DNA of 64,000 bases from Siphonodentalium dalli (lineage: Eukaryota > Mollusca > Scaphopoda > Gadilida > Siphonodentaliidae), in the NCBI GenBank assembly GCA_032622095.1, contig CP136062.1:53399349-53463348 (forward strand). The letters are read 5' to 3'. The notes beneath the pieces were generated by a model that was not told the DNA's origin, searched no databases, and saw nothing but the letters and a program-made list of their open reading frames with translations. Positions 1 through 11,342 of the stretch are shown piece by piece (positions within the stretch are counted from its first letter, which is position 1; every line of letters starts with the position of its first letter). A program made the position numbers and the translations under genes.

Positions 1-438
1 TTGTCCTGTTTAAAAGCAACCAAATTGTTGATATATACTTTCATGTATTGGCAAATATACGTAAACATTAGATAGGATTAGAACAGAGTAGCTCAAATAA
101 AATATGTTTGAAGTAATGATTAGAATATAGTGATAGATAAAGAACCTCTATTCGCGAGAGATACTATATAAGTTATCGTCGGCAACATCGGGGTAAATGG
201 AAATTTAATATATGGATGTCGATGGGTTCAAAATGAGGCATAAAGTAAATAAGTAAAGCTTTATTCTCAGCCAATAGTCATGGTACATGAGAAAACATAT
301 ATACACTATGTACAAATAAGAACGATCCGGTCTATATATTTGAAAATACACATAAAACAGTAAATACAGAAAACAATCATCACCACACGCACACCCATTT
401 ACAAAATAACATAAATAAACATATATATATTAGCATTG

Positions 439-633
439 TCAAAAAAATCCAATATTTTGCGTCAGTATGGGTCGACCGAGAAACTTTCGCGGAACAATAT
501 TAGCTTGAATAAGGCTTAGGTGATCTTCCAAGTCTCTCTCGCGTTCTTTAAATAACTTCATCAAAAGAAATCTTTTAATCGGAAGTGAAACGTAGCGTAC
601 CAACTTGGAAGCGTATAATTTCTCGGAACGGAA
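439..633 (-). other. Possible 3'-terminal coding exon on the minus strand
   Basis: On the minus strand, 633 down to 439 is open for 64 codons, ends with TGA and is followed about 175 nt later by AATAAA (260-265, minus). The peptide is protein-like, with a charged KLFKERERDLEDHL segment and a GRPILTQNIGFF end. An in-frame TGA lies just upstream (634-636) and no strong acceptor is visible. It could be a terminal exon, an old retroelement tail, or chance. I do not recognise the peptide. Confidence 0.2.
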
Positions 634-1149
634 TCAATATTTGAGGCGCAGTTGCAACTCCGTTCTTCCGACGCAACCATTTTGAATGCATATATAATTA
701 GTTTGAAACTTTGAATATTGTCTACAGCCTCAATCCCGTAAGACAACAGGTTCCCCTGGGAGGAAGAAGTCTTCCTGGAACATGCTGTTTTGTGCGGAAC
801 TCATTATAGGCGCCCCCGATTCGACACCATATATAGATATAGTACTATACCATTGTTACATATATAATTATGTATACATTTTATATACCAAGAAATAATT
901 AGATCCGACCCATGAGCCCAGTATGTAGGATGCTTTTATCGCCTGATATCGAATTTCGAAAGAGAAAGGTTTAACACGTTTTTAATTTTTGTCAGGCTCG
1001 CAACATGTCCATTTATCGTCCCGTACAAAGAGCATCAATGTGTCCATTGATCAAATACGGCAGATATTACAGCGCATTCTCTTTTGCGGACGTTTTCTTC
1101 TAAAAATAACTCATAAGATTGTCCCGCGTATATGAAAATACATTAAAGA

Positions 1150-1470
1150 TGCACAATCCGAATTAACGCTCGCAAATTACTATTTCCTTGGCTTCGGGGT
1201 AAAAAATATTTGATTCTAGTCGAGGAACCCACCTATCAAAGCTCAGAGTGATCAGATATCGACTTTTGAAATATATTATTTTTCACCTCCGATAGTTTTT
1301 AGTCGACCAGTAAACAGTCGACGAGAAGACGGTCTCGGACCAAATTGCGGATGAAGATGGATAACTCTAAAATCAAGTGGCTTTCTTGTGTCAGATATTT
1401 GACAATCCGGCGATATAGATGGCGACGAGTCACTAATGGTGAAAATTGTTTCAAACTCCGTTAATTTGGC
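1150..1470 (+). mobile_element. Decayed relic, PIF/Harbinger-like repeat family
   Basis: 1150-1275 is an inverted copy of about 14235-14365. The stretch around 1375-1410 (GTCAGATATTTGACAA motif) matches 49876-49911 in the + orientation. The family is named from the 49.6-50.1 kb copy, where transposase-like words can be read; here no frame survives. Confidence 0.4.
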
Positions 1471-1727
1471 GCCCGGAATGATTTTATCGCTGCAGAGTTG
1501 TAGCTGAGTATGTTATTTTTGGAAACAGACGATTTTCCCCGTTGTTTTGTGTTTAGTGCTTTTATTTGAGATATGTTTGTCCGGCCATTTGGTAAAGTTT
1601 TCATAACTTGTGATACTATATTAGGATACCGATCTATAAATTTTTGGAACTTTATTTCCAGTAAATGTGGTAAATATTGTCCGTCATATGTCATATTATG
1701 TAACGTTAGAGATTCACATTGACGCAA

Positions 1728-3180
1728 TCTCGCTGGCGCGGTTATTGAACCCTCTGCCGTTTCGTGTGTCGAGTTTTAGAATCCGCGAATTATCTTAGTT
1801 GTTTCCCTCCGCTGACTGTCTTTACGACTGAAACAATCATGTCCTTAATGAAACATCCTTAATACAAAAGGCCTCTGAGCGGACAGGGACATTGACGACC
1901 CGATTTCTTCGGTAGATTGCGGGTAGTTTCCGATACGATATCTCGACTTCGCTTCGTTCAATTCCGCCGAATTATATGTCAAATGAAAGGGAATTATATT
2001 TCAAATAAGACACATGAGGATATTTTGGCTGCAATGATCGATTACTAGAAATTATTATGGTTTTGATAGTTGGTGTGGTTTTAGCCAAAATCGGTCATTT
2101 GAACCTTGTCACTGGTATAGTCTATATTGCTATTTTAGTAATTTTCCCCAGGGGCCTGTGGGATATCATGGGCTAGAAATGACAAGATCCCGACGGAAGC
2201 GTTATAGACATATTATGGACTTGTTCTGGTGCGTGAAACTGATAAGTTATTACTCATACTTTATCTCAAACTGGGGAATGTAGCATTCTACTAACATCGC
2301 CGAAAATATAAAAGAAATTGACCATACCGCTCCATATATAGAAAACATCGTCTGAACTACGCTCAATTGTAGATAATTAAATCTCGATTCGGGACGCAAT
2401 ATATCGACGACTAGCAGGGTTACCCGGCGTTACCCAGGTTAAAGTGATGTGAAACCCTCTGCATGCTGTGTATATTTGCTGGGAATAGAGAACACTCTTG
2501 CTCAAAGTGTTACACGTATTCTCATAAATTGTATACTCAAATAGCATCATAAAACACGATTCTTACAGTCATGGAATATAAGTAGTGGCTCACCTTGTCG
2601 ATTGTCATTTTGTTTATCGCGATTAATCCGTTCCACCAATAATGAAGTATTTATTTAGTTAGAACTTCGTATACTTCAGACGTTATAATATGATACATGA
2701 ACATCATAAACACATTATTTCGCAAAAATAAAAGACGACAATTGGGTTTAACATATAGAGATGTATCAATCAATCTAGTGGGTTGGACTATGATCTTGAG
2801 GACACATGGCTATCATATATCCACGAAGATACAGATGTTTAAAAGAAATTTCCAGGTGCTCCTCTGTTCATGGTGCTATATATTGGCTACATATTCTCAA
2901 TTTAAAAGAAATGTTGCTGCGCAAGTATATCAGCTACATTTGCCAGACACAGAGCGAGATTTTGAGTTGTGTATGTCAGTCGATGAGTCTGTTCTAAAAA
3001 TCCCGCTGTATCGTACAGATATACATGTACCCTTGTCAGATGTCAGTATTGGAGGATCCTGATAAGTAATGTGTTACTGACTGCGTATCTTTTTATGCTA
3101 GCTCATTATGTGAATGCCCTGATTGCCATCCCCATATAAATATGACAGTTGAGAAGATATAATTGTTCAAGTAACTTAAT
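1728..3180. other. AT-rich stretch without a recognisable gene
   Basis: Short open frames occur, the longest 2697-3062 on + (121 codons), but none shows a recognisable domain or convincing splice context. No repeat structure stands out. Confidence 0.5.
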
Positions 3181-3184
3181 TGGG

Positions 3185-4346
3185 TCACCATTTGTCGAGA
3201 TTGTGAAATTTGAACGCCCAAAACTCCTTAAAATGATATGGAGATGGCCTGGGTGACTATATATAACTTATATGTGGATATCGGCGAATAGCAATCTTAT
3301 CAATGACAGTGCATATCCTCTCGCCACCCGTGACCCAAACGACACCAAATGTGATTTATTTCATCGTATCATTAGAGAAGAACGTGTATAAATTTGGTGG
3401 AAATTAGTGCTAAATATATTTGTATCAGTTTTGGTGCAACTTCCATCCTCATGCATGACTTTAACGGCGCCAATTTTGACATATTTAAACCACGTCCATT
3501 AGACTCATGGATGCATGACATACTGGAGATGATTATCTCTCACCCAAACGGCAGCAATTTGGCGTCTTTAAAGCACACGATTATATTCCTCGTATCAAAG
3601 AGAAGAATAATATATCAATTTGGTGGAAATCTGCGCTAAAAATAGTTTATTAAATCAATTGTTGATGCCTCCCTGCAACGCTGTCTCGAACAGCGCCATA
3701 TCGCGGAGGTGATTATGTATGCGTGTGTTGGTAATCTGCAACAAAACTATTTCACCATATTTTTTAAATTTTGCCGACCACCCCTTTTTCTTCCCCTGAC
3801 ACCAACAGCGTCACTTTAGAAAATTTTAACCCGCAACATTATCTTCCTAATAAAAAGTTACCCCTCTTAGAACGCCTTGGTGCCATCTCGATTGCACACC
3901 GTGAAGTTATACAGAACGCATGCAGACAGACAGAAAGACAGACAACACGATTTGATTTCTCGTATCATTTGAGAAGAACGTGTCTGAATTTGATGGTAAT
4001 TGGTACTAAAAATATTTTTTATCAGTTTTGGTGACCGTCCTGTCCCTATTTTCGATTCAAGCGGTGCCACTTTTGTCACCGTTAAACCACACACTTAGAC
4101 TCATTAGAGATTAGATATGCATATATAAAATTGGTGAAAATTGGCGAGTATACAAATTCGTATCAAATTCAAGGTCCCCATATCTCTCACTCAGAGGGCA
4201 CCAAGTTGGTGTATCTAAACCATACGATAAGATTCCTCGTATCACGGAGAAGAATATGTATTAATCTGGTGGAAATCGGCGCTAAACATTGTTATAATGT
4301 TTTGTGTCCCTCTCACCTCTATACACCACTTACTCAAATGACCCCA
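3185..4346 (+). repeat. Degenerate tandem repeats, unit about 145 bp (left block)
   Basis: Units share the words 'tttggtggaaatcggcgcta', 'tttggtgcc..ctctctcaccc', 'aacgacgccacttttgac' and 'atttaaaccacac'. Copies of the first word start near 3392, 3620, 3990, 4130 and 4264. A CAGACAGA-type run (3920-3950) ends one unit. The field continues at 5365 after a 1-kb insertion, and diverged units recur near 37.7 kb. Confidence 0.7.
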
Positions 4347-4354
4347 CTTGTGAC

Positions 4355-5356
4355 GGTGGGGGGGGGGGGGCGGAAAAAAAATGCAGACACAGGGTGGAAA
4401 AAACTGTTTTCTTCGGTTTGGGTACCCCCCCCCCCCCCAAACAGCAAAAACTGCAGTTTTTTTCCACTGACCACTAAGAATGTGGTTTTCTGTAGTTCAC
4501 GGTGTCCATTTTTTTGTTTGGGTCATCCAACCACATTTATCGTTACGTTCATGATTTAACAGATGATGAGAATCCATAATGTTTTTATTTTGAATTTTAA
4601 TTTTACGTTACTTTACTCACTCCTGCTCACTCTGCTTTTAATACTGATTAAACAATGTGAAGTCTGAAATTCTTTATCATAAATTGTTACAATTCACGAG
4701 AAGGTGCTTGGTAACTTAGTTTAGATTATTATGACTAAAATGGTCATTGTCTACCAGTAGAACGCAGATTTGTACCTCGTGATGTCATGACATGTACAAA
4801 CATGTATATTGGTGATCGCAACGCTTTGTATGCACTTTAAAAAATGACAACTAGTCATTACCTCGACTTTGAAAAAGATGCAAATGAGACGAGTGAGATA
4901 CCAGCATATAACTGTTTTCTGATACCATTGGATGAGAAATTGTTTAATACATGGGATAGTTCTGCAGTAAAAATTTGCCAGATAAGCGATCGCAGGGTAG
5001 AATTCTGCATTCGACTGGTAGACACTGACATAGTCGGCATTATTAAGAGGGTTAATGGGGTCAATATCACATGTAAACCAAGACCGTTGTTATCCAAAAT
5101 TGTTTTATGTGGATTGTACTACTCATGTATATATGATTTGGATATTAAGGTTAATCCATATTCTATAAAATGAGAGAAAAGTGAAGTTGTGAGTCTAAAA
5201 ATACATATTTGGAAAAACAATACATGCAAATTTTTTCCGACAACCCCCATAAATGAATAAGGAAAACATTTACGTGTAAATTTTTTACGCCTAGGTACCC
5301 CCCCCCCCCACCCCCGGTACGTTGTGTCTCGCAGTTTTTTCCGCCCCCCCCCCCTG
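4355..5356. mobile_element. hAT-like non-autonomous transposon, 1.0 kb, 8-bp TSD
   Basis: Flanked by direct copies of CTTGTGAC at 4347-4354 and 5357-5364. The ends are inverted repeats: the right end read inward is CAG plus a G run, then CGGAAAAAACTGC; the left is GGT plus a G run, then CGGAAAAAAAATGC. Inverted similarity spans about 38 bp. A CAGGG-type terminus with an 8-bp duplication is typical of hAT elements. Removing the insert restores a normal unit of the surrounding 145-bp repeat, which is strong evidence for insertion. Confidence 0.75.
4844..5173 (+). CDS. 109-codon open frame inside the hAT-like element, unknown
   Basis: ATG at 4844 runs to TGA at 5171-5173, ending only about 180 bp before the element's right end. 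The peptide is mixed in composition (acidic N-terminus MTTSHYLDFEKDANETSE, later IVGIIKRVNGVNITCKPRP) and does not resemble a hAT transposase or any family I can name. It may be chance, a remnant of captured host sequence, or a decayed internal ORF. Confidence 0.25.
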   Translation: MTTSHYLDFEKDANETSEIPAYNCFLIPLDEKLFNTWDSSAVKICQISDRRVEFCIRLVDTDIVGIIKRVNGVNITCKPRPLLSKIVLCGLYYSCIYDLDIKVNPYSIK

Positions 5357-5364
5357 CTTGTGAC

Positions 5365-6230
5365 ATCATTAAACCACACAATTACACTTATGATATCATG
5401 GAGATGATTATTTATAAGTTTGGTGCTAATCGGCGACTAAACAATTATTTATCAAATTTGGTGCCCACCCCTCCCCTCCCTATCTCTCACCCAAACAGCA
5501 CCAATATGGCGTTTTTAAATCACACGATTAGATTCCTCTTATCGTGGATAAGAACGTGTATCAATTTGGTGGAAATTGGCGCTAAAAATATTTTGTATCA
5601 ATTTTGGTGCCCGTCTCCCTTTCAGTGCACCCCTGACTCGAATGAGGTCACATTTGACATATTTAAGCCATTAGACTCCTCGTACCACGGGGATGATTTT
5701 GTATAAGTGTGGTGACAATCGGCTACTAAACCCATTCTTATCAAATTTAGTGCCCACCCCCCCCCCCCCCAAATCTCTCATCCACACGACAACTATTTGG
5801 CGTTGTTAAATCGCACAATTAGATTCCTTGTATCATGAAGAAGAATATATATCAATTTGGTGGAAATCGGCGCTAAAATTAGTTTTATCAATTTTGGTGC
5901 CCCTCTCTCATTCCGTGCATCCCTGACTCGAACGACGCCACTTTTGCCATATTTAAACCACACCATTAGATTCTTCATATCATGGGGATGATTATATGTA
6001 AGTTTCGTGGCAATCGGCGACAAAAAAAATTCTGCTCTTCCCCATGTTCTGCCACTTCCCCATGTTCTGCCACTGACAACAACGGCGTCACTTTAGAAAA
6101 TTATATCCCCCCCCCCATTATCTGTCTCGTAAAAAGTTACCCCTTGTAGACCTCTTTGATATCATCTAGATGGTCCCTTGTGAATTTCGATATAACACAG
6201 ACAGACAGACAGACATTCGCAAATATAGAT
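5365..6230 (+). repeat. Degenerate tandem repeats, unit about 145 bp (right block)
   Basis: Same unit as 3185-4346. Copies of the 'ggtggaaatcggcg'-type word fall near 5416, 5563, 5706, 5854 and 6000, spaced about 145 bp. The block ends in (CAGA)n at 6197-6214. It contains poly(C) runs (for example near 5757-5772). Confidence 0.7.
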
Positions 6231-6681
6231 ATTGTTAAACACAAACACGTGATTTCGCCACAGAGAGTCATTGCATTTAATTAATATATAAGAATGACCA
6301 TGTGTGTTGGCAATTTGGATTAATATTCGTAAAAATAACTACTTTGAGCAAGATTATTCACAATTTATATTGGATCACCCTACCGGAGTGTTTCACATCA
6401 CTTTAAATCCGATATTCACCAGAGGTATTGTAAAGACACATCGAAGTCCATTTTGTCAGAGAACACTATTACGGCGTATTTTCACGAACTTCTGAAGGAA
6501 AAATTTTGTTATAGCAGACGGCATTTTGTATCAGAAATGATGAAATATTTTCTAAATATACGATTATGACACGTGTTAGCTAACACGTCGTATAAAACAA
6601 ACTCTGTGTCGATGCATGGAACACGCGCTAACGTCGAGCCTGGTTGAGATAGCACGACTCGCGTTTAGGGCGACGTATAAA
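6231..6681. other. No gene or clear repeat
   Basis: The words 'acgtcgtataaaacaaactctg' (near 6585) and 'cgacgtataaaacaggca' (near 6671) recur, so the MITE at 6690 may have landed in an older repeat. Confidence 0.4.
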
Positions 6682-6689
6682 ACAGGCAT

Positions 6690-6997
6690 ACGAACATGAC
6701 ATTTGGAACTTATTCCCTATTCCTTATTCCAAAAATGTCGCTTTTGACCGATTTGACGGCATGGGTGGGTGGCCGGCCCCAAATACCACCTAGAAACACC
6801 CCAACCCCCACCCATCACCCCCGGGGGTGCCACCCCGAGGGGGTGAAAATGGGGTATGGACCATTTTCGAGAACGTTAAGGATTTCGACCGATTTGACGG
6901 CATGGGTGGGTGGCCGGCCCCAAATACCACCTAGAAACACCCCAACCCCCACCATCACCCCCAGGAATAGGGAATAAGTTCCAAATGTCATGTTCGT
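6690..6997. mobile_element. Complete hAT-type MITE, 308 bp, 35-bp TIRs, 8-bp TSD
   Basis: Perfect 35-bp terminal inverted repeats (6690-6724 and 6963-6997, starting ACGAACATGACATTTGGAAC) are flanked by ACAGGCAT at 6682-6689 and 6998-7005. Inside are two nearly identical direct copies of about 75 bp (from about 6747 and 6886, GC-rich, with TGGGTGGCCGGCCCC). The 8-bp duplication points to hAT-like transposase mobilisation. The open frame across it is not a gene. Confidence 0.85.
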
Positions 6998-7005
6998 ACA
7001 GGCAT

Positions 7006-7689
7006 TAGTTTGTCTATTTTTTGCAACTTAAGCCGTTAGTGCGATAGCTTGTACGGATGCCAACCGATTTCGTTCATGGTTGCCATATGCATGGAGTATA
7101 TAACGCCTGTATATAGATATCTCTCAATTGCAACCTACATGCATGTTATCCCTATATATATATATATACAATCTTGATATACTATCTCTTTAACGGGAAT
7201 GCGCTAACCTGGTCGTGTTTCCCCCCTAAAATAATGAATCTGTCAGACCAGAATGTTATTTATTTTGAGATATTCTCATGGAAGATCCATATACCACATA
7301 TGAATGGAATTGATCGATATTTGTTCAAGTTATCGCAATATATTTACACACTAAGTGTTGTCATCACTAAATCCAGCGTTCTGATTGGTCGGCGCCCACG
7401 TGGCTAGTAGCAGTTATTTCTCGGTGAATGCGTAACGCATCATAACACCAAGCTAATAACACCATCGATACGTCATTAGGTTTGGAAAGACGAACGCGTA
7501 ATGTTTTGGGCGCATTTGGACTCGCGCAGGATTGACTTAATACATCATCGGGTTTCAATATGAAGAGAAATTGTTCCTATTAACTTTTGGCAAGGGTGCT
7601 ATTGGGTATTTTGGGCTGATCTTGTCACGATACACTTTTCGATTTAAATATATTTACAAAAGTGGCTTTCTCGCTAAATGTATATAAAT
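7006..7689. other. No gene seen
   Basis: AT-rich, with a short TA run near 7158-7170. Small open frames show no recognisable domain. Confidence 0.5.
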
Positions 7690-7850
7690 ATAAGGATTAA
7701 CTGTCATGTGGACTATTTTTATGGAGATGTAACGGTGAGGTAAGTGGACATAACTTGTATGTAAAACCCTTCGGGTTTTACACAAGTTATGTCCGCTTAC
7801 CTCACCGTTACATCTCCATAAAAACAGTCCACATGACAGTTAATTCTTAT
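7690..7850. repeat. Near-perfect 161-bp palindrome
   Basis: Arms of about 79 bp with only a few mismatches meet at a 3-nt centre (AAACCC TTC GGGTTT). It would form a very stable hairpin. No clear target-site duplication is visible. A second, smaller inverted pair around 7862-7881 and 8011-8031 lies next to it. Confidence 0.85.
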
Positions 7851-9159
7851 AACAGTCTTAACATTGCCGAAAATAGGACTAATTATAAAGGACGTCGCTC
7901 AGATAGCAAAAAGTGGGGTGTGTTCAAAGACGAAGTGAGCTATTTCTGTTGCTTGGCGGGCACATACATCCCACATATTTCCATATACTAAGACACATTT
8001 CGTGTTTAGTCCTATTATTATCGACAATGCAACGTTTCATTCTGGGGAGGAAGTGAAAGTTTCGCTGGTATATTTGCCACTTACAGGATCACAAAGACAC
8101 CACGATTATAAACGTGTCTTTTGTTCGCATGCCACACTGACACAGCAGACGACCGCCCTGAAAAACCAATAATATACTCACCTTGAATCTGTAATTAGTC
8201 GAGTAACATTATTTGCGCGATCGCATACAAGAAATTCATTCTTACTGGTGGTCACCCGCGTGTGGAAGATGATGTATAAGAGATAGTGGTTGTATTCCTG
8301 GCCATATAGTTACAGTTGGAGGTGACCGTGAGTATACATTAATAGGCACATAAACTTAAAGTTGTCAAATTTCAAATAAAACACATTCCTGAAATAAATT
8401 TGGCGGAAACCCTGTGCCAATACATTATCTTATATATATGTATATATGCGAGTCTCCCGTAGAGAATACATTGGCCTAACAATATTTACCATGACCTTGT
8501 ATAAGCCATTGAATTATCTTAGATATGCGAGGCTCCCTATGGGAGACTCGTATATATACAAGAATGCACTGGCACTATATATATAATGCTGCACCAGCGC
8601 AGCTTCCGTCACGAAAGGGTTAAACGGATCATTTGAGGCTATGTCTATGTATTGCTTTAGTCTAAACTTGGGACCCACCCCCTATCCAATAATTGACACT
8701 TTTAAAGCTTTTTTTTATATTAAATGTTTTATTAGGAATACCATTCCAAATGTATTCCTTGTTCACTCTTTTTTCCAATCCTGTTCCACTATACCTATTT
8801 TACAAGTCATTAAATATATGTGCCATCCTGACATACCTTCTAGTTTTCACCATTATTATATATATTGACTTTAAAAATAAATGGCGTGAAACAATTATAT
8901 CCCAATCTGCTTCAACATACGTGTATTAATATAGGTACTTTATTCTGTGAACCAAACTATGCATAAACCTGCGTAAACACATGCATAATGATCTAACCCA
9001 ACGTAATTTTGAGCGTGTTATTGTGGTAAAACCCACGCAGTGTTAAAACCAGTGAGATATCTTTATTACCTCCAAGTATAGGAGAGATCGATATACATGA
9101 CATACATACAGTTGGATTATTGTGTATAAAGTGGTGACTGATCGGAGGTCCAGGGCCCT
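7851..9159. other. No gene; small inverted repeats
   Basis: An inverted pair CGAGTCTCCC (near 8450) and GGGAGACTCG (near 8541) flanks about 80 bp. The rest is AT-rich without coding signs. Confidence 0.4.
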
Positions 9160-9335
9160 GGGCCCTGTTTCATGAAAGCAACTTATGACATAGTTGGGAC
9201 TTAAGATGGTCATAAGTTCAAACTTCAGTCATAAGTGCGTTTCACGAACAAGGTCTTAACTTAAGATGGTCTTAACTTTGGTCTTAACTTTAAGACTGCT
9301 GTGAGGTGTCATAAGATAATCTTAAAGTTAAGACC
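9160..9335 (+). mobile_element. MITE-like repeat, GGGCCCTGTTTCATGAA family, copy 1
   Basis: It begins GGGCCCTGTTTCATGAAAGC and ends in TTAAAGTTAAGACC. An inverted copy, similar over its full length, lies at 13095-13270. It contains several CTTAAG/GTCTTAAC words. I could not fix the duplication at its ends. Confidence 0.65.
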
Positions 9336-11121
9336 CACGTGATAAGTGGCATATCGATCACAAGTATGGCGGTCTATGTTATTTTGCAATTACGGAGATA
9401 TCTGTACATTGTCTGGGTGGGCAATTCGTCGTCTGGTCGTGGCTACAGAGTGAGAGGGGGTGTTCGCCTCGAAATGTTCAACTACACCCCCTTAAAAACA
9501 CCAAATTCTCTTTGGGTTTAAACATTCAACTGGTACCTCAAACTTTCCAAAAGCAAAGTTTGGAGAGGGCAACCCCCCACCGTATAACCATATGGTTAGT
9601 TTGGTAAAAACAATTCAGAGCACAGGCTTATCACCAGGGACGTGGCGAATGGGGTTTGTGTGTTGTCTACCCCCCCCCCCACACACTTTGGTAAAAATGT
9701 TTAGCAATTGGAAATTTCATGCCTGACAACAACATTAATCGTACACTATATATAGGTTTCAATTGTTTGAATTTCTAACTAGTAAAGGAATGTGTTGTTT
9801 AAGACAAACAGCAGCAACCGAAAATCACAAACTTTAGGGGCGTCAGGTTAGAAATTTCGAACTGTTGGAATAATTGAGATACCAATTGGAAAGTTTAAAT
9901 CCAACGGGTGGGGTGGGCATGGCATTTCGCGAACATGGAAGTTTGGCCCGGTTCAATTAAGGGGCGGGTGCAGTTGGAAATTGCACGATGTATCCCCCCC
10001 ACAGAGACCAACTAGCCACCCCGAGCCTCGTCGAATGTATATAGGATATAGTCAATTATCAGCTGTGTTTGTGACATATAGATAATATATATTATAAAAT
10101 TGTATTACCCACGAATTAAACTTTTGATAAAAATTATATTATTTCATATGTGTGTGTGGAGATGGGGTAAAATGAAATAAATTAATGCATTGATTCTTTC
10201 CTCTTTCCAAATTTCCGCCGGCTGTTTACAAAGCAGATATGTCATATAGGAAAGGTAACACAAACGCTCTTTATCAAAATATGTTTTATAAATAGTGACA
10301 ATTTTCTATAGAGAATATTATTTTTATTGAGTTTATGCCCACGCCCATATGTCGTGATTTCAAGGCTGTCCAAATTTTTGTCATGTTTTTTTTTTTGCAG
10401 GAGTGGGATGACCGTTGTACAGCATACTGTATATATGATATACAGACCCGTAATTATGACACCCCTTAATACGAGTGTGCTAATGAAAACGTAGTTATAT
10501 ATATATATATATCCATGGTATGACAACCGCATAAAACATCTGCATAAAAATAATTAAAAAGTTACTCTAACAAATATTTTTCATTTCCCTTTGAATCCAA
10601 AAATGACCTATGTGTGTCCTGATGACATCGCCGATTTATTTTGATTATTACTACACGTAGAGAGCGGTGGTCGATAATACACGAGTTATGTCGGTTCACA
10701 TAAAAAAATCACCGCCTGATCATTGCTCTCAGTGGATTAACTCGGCGTGAATGCATGGTCGCAGTCATGCATCGATCCATATAATTATATTGTCTTATTT
10801 CTGACACCGCCACTCGTCAGTAAACGCAAAGCTCGTCATTTTAAGAGCCTGCGATGTACTCATGTTAGAATTCACATCGTGGAACTCATACAAGTCTAAG
10901 ATCCATATGCGAATATAAGGCCACTGACTATAGACACTAAGATACATGCGCTGATTCGCCCACCCATACCCCAGCCGATATCCAGCATCCCTGTCACACA
11001 ATAATGTCAACTCGGACTCGGCTCTTTCTCGATAACCTCTCAATGCCGTACATAAAGATTGCATTAGCCCACATTTATTTGTTCCGGACTGTAGAAAATT
11101 GTCGATAATCAGTCTAAATGA
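9336..11121. other. No supported gene
   Basis: It holds low-complexity TA (10497-10511), a poly(T) run near 10386-10395, and G/C-rich words at 9840-10015 that recur loosely near 19.5 kb. The minus-strand open frame 10795-11226 begins inside the MITE-like palindrome and is not convincing. Confidence 0.4.
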
Positions 11122-11342
11122 GCGGGAACTTAACTTACTACTTAAGTAGGACTTAATCTTGTTTTGTGAAACGCGTTCTTGAAACGGAAAAGTTACATAA
11201 TAAGATCCACCAGACCCCTGTTTCATGAAGCAAGGTCATAAGATTATCCTAAGGTGGATCGTATGATGCTACTTTTCCGTTTCACGAACGCGTTTCATAA
11301 AACAATCTTAAGTCCATCCTAAGTAGGTAGTTAAGTTCGCGC
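11122..11342. mobile_element. Palindromic MITE-like repeat, GTTTCATGAA family
   Basis: 11122-11210 and about 11238-11342 are inverted copies of each other, with shared words GAACTTAACT, GACTTAA, GAAACGCGTTC and GGATC. The centre carries CCCCTGTTTCATGAAG, relating it to the copies at 9160 and 13095. Confidence 0.6.

Noticed and set aside
2697-3062. 121-codon open frame with ATG
   Set aside because: No recognisable motif; AT-rich context and an overlapping second frame suggest chance.
6696-6977. 93-codon open frame
   Set aside because: Lies wholly inside the MITE and consists of its duplicated GC-rich segment.
10795-11226. 143-codon minus-strand open frame
   Set aside because: Its start is inside a MITE-like palindrome and no domain or splice context supports it, although the C-terminal part reads somewhat protein-like.
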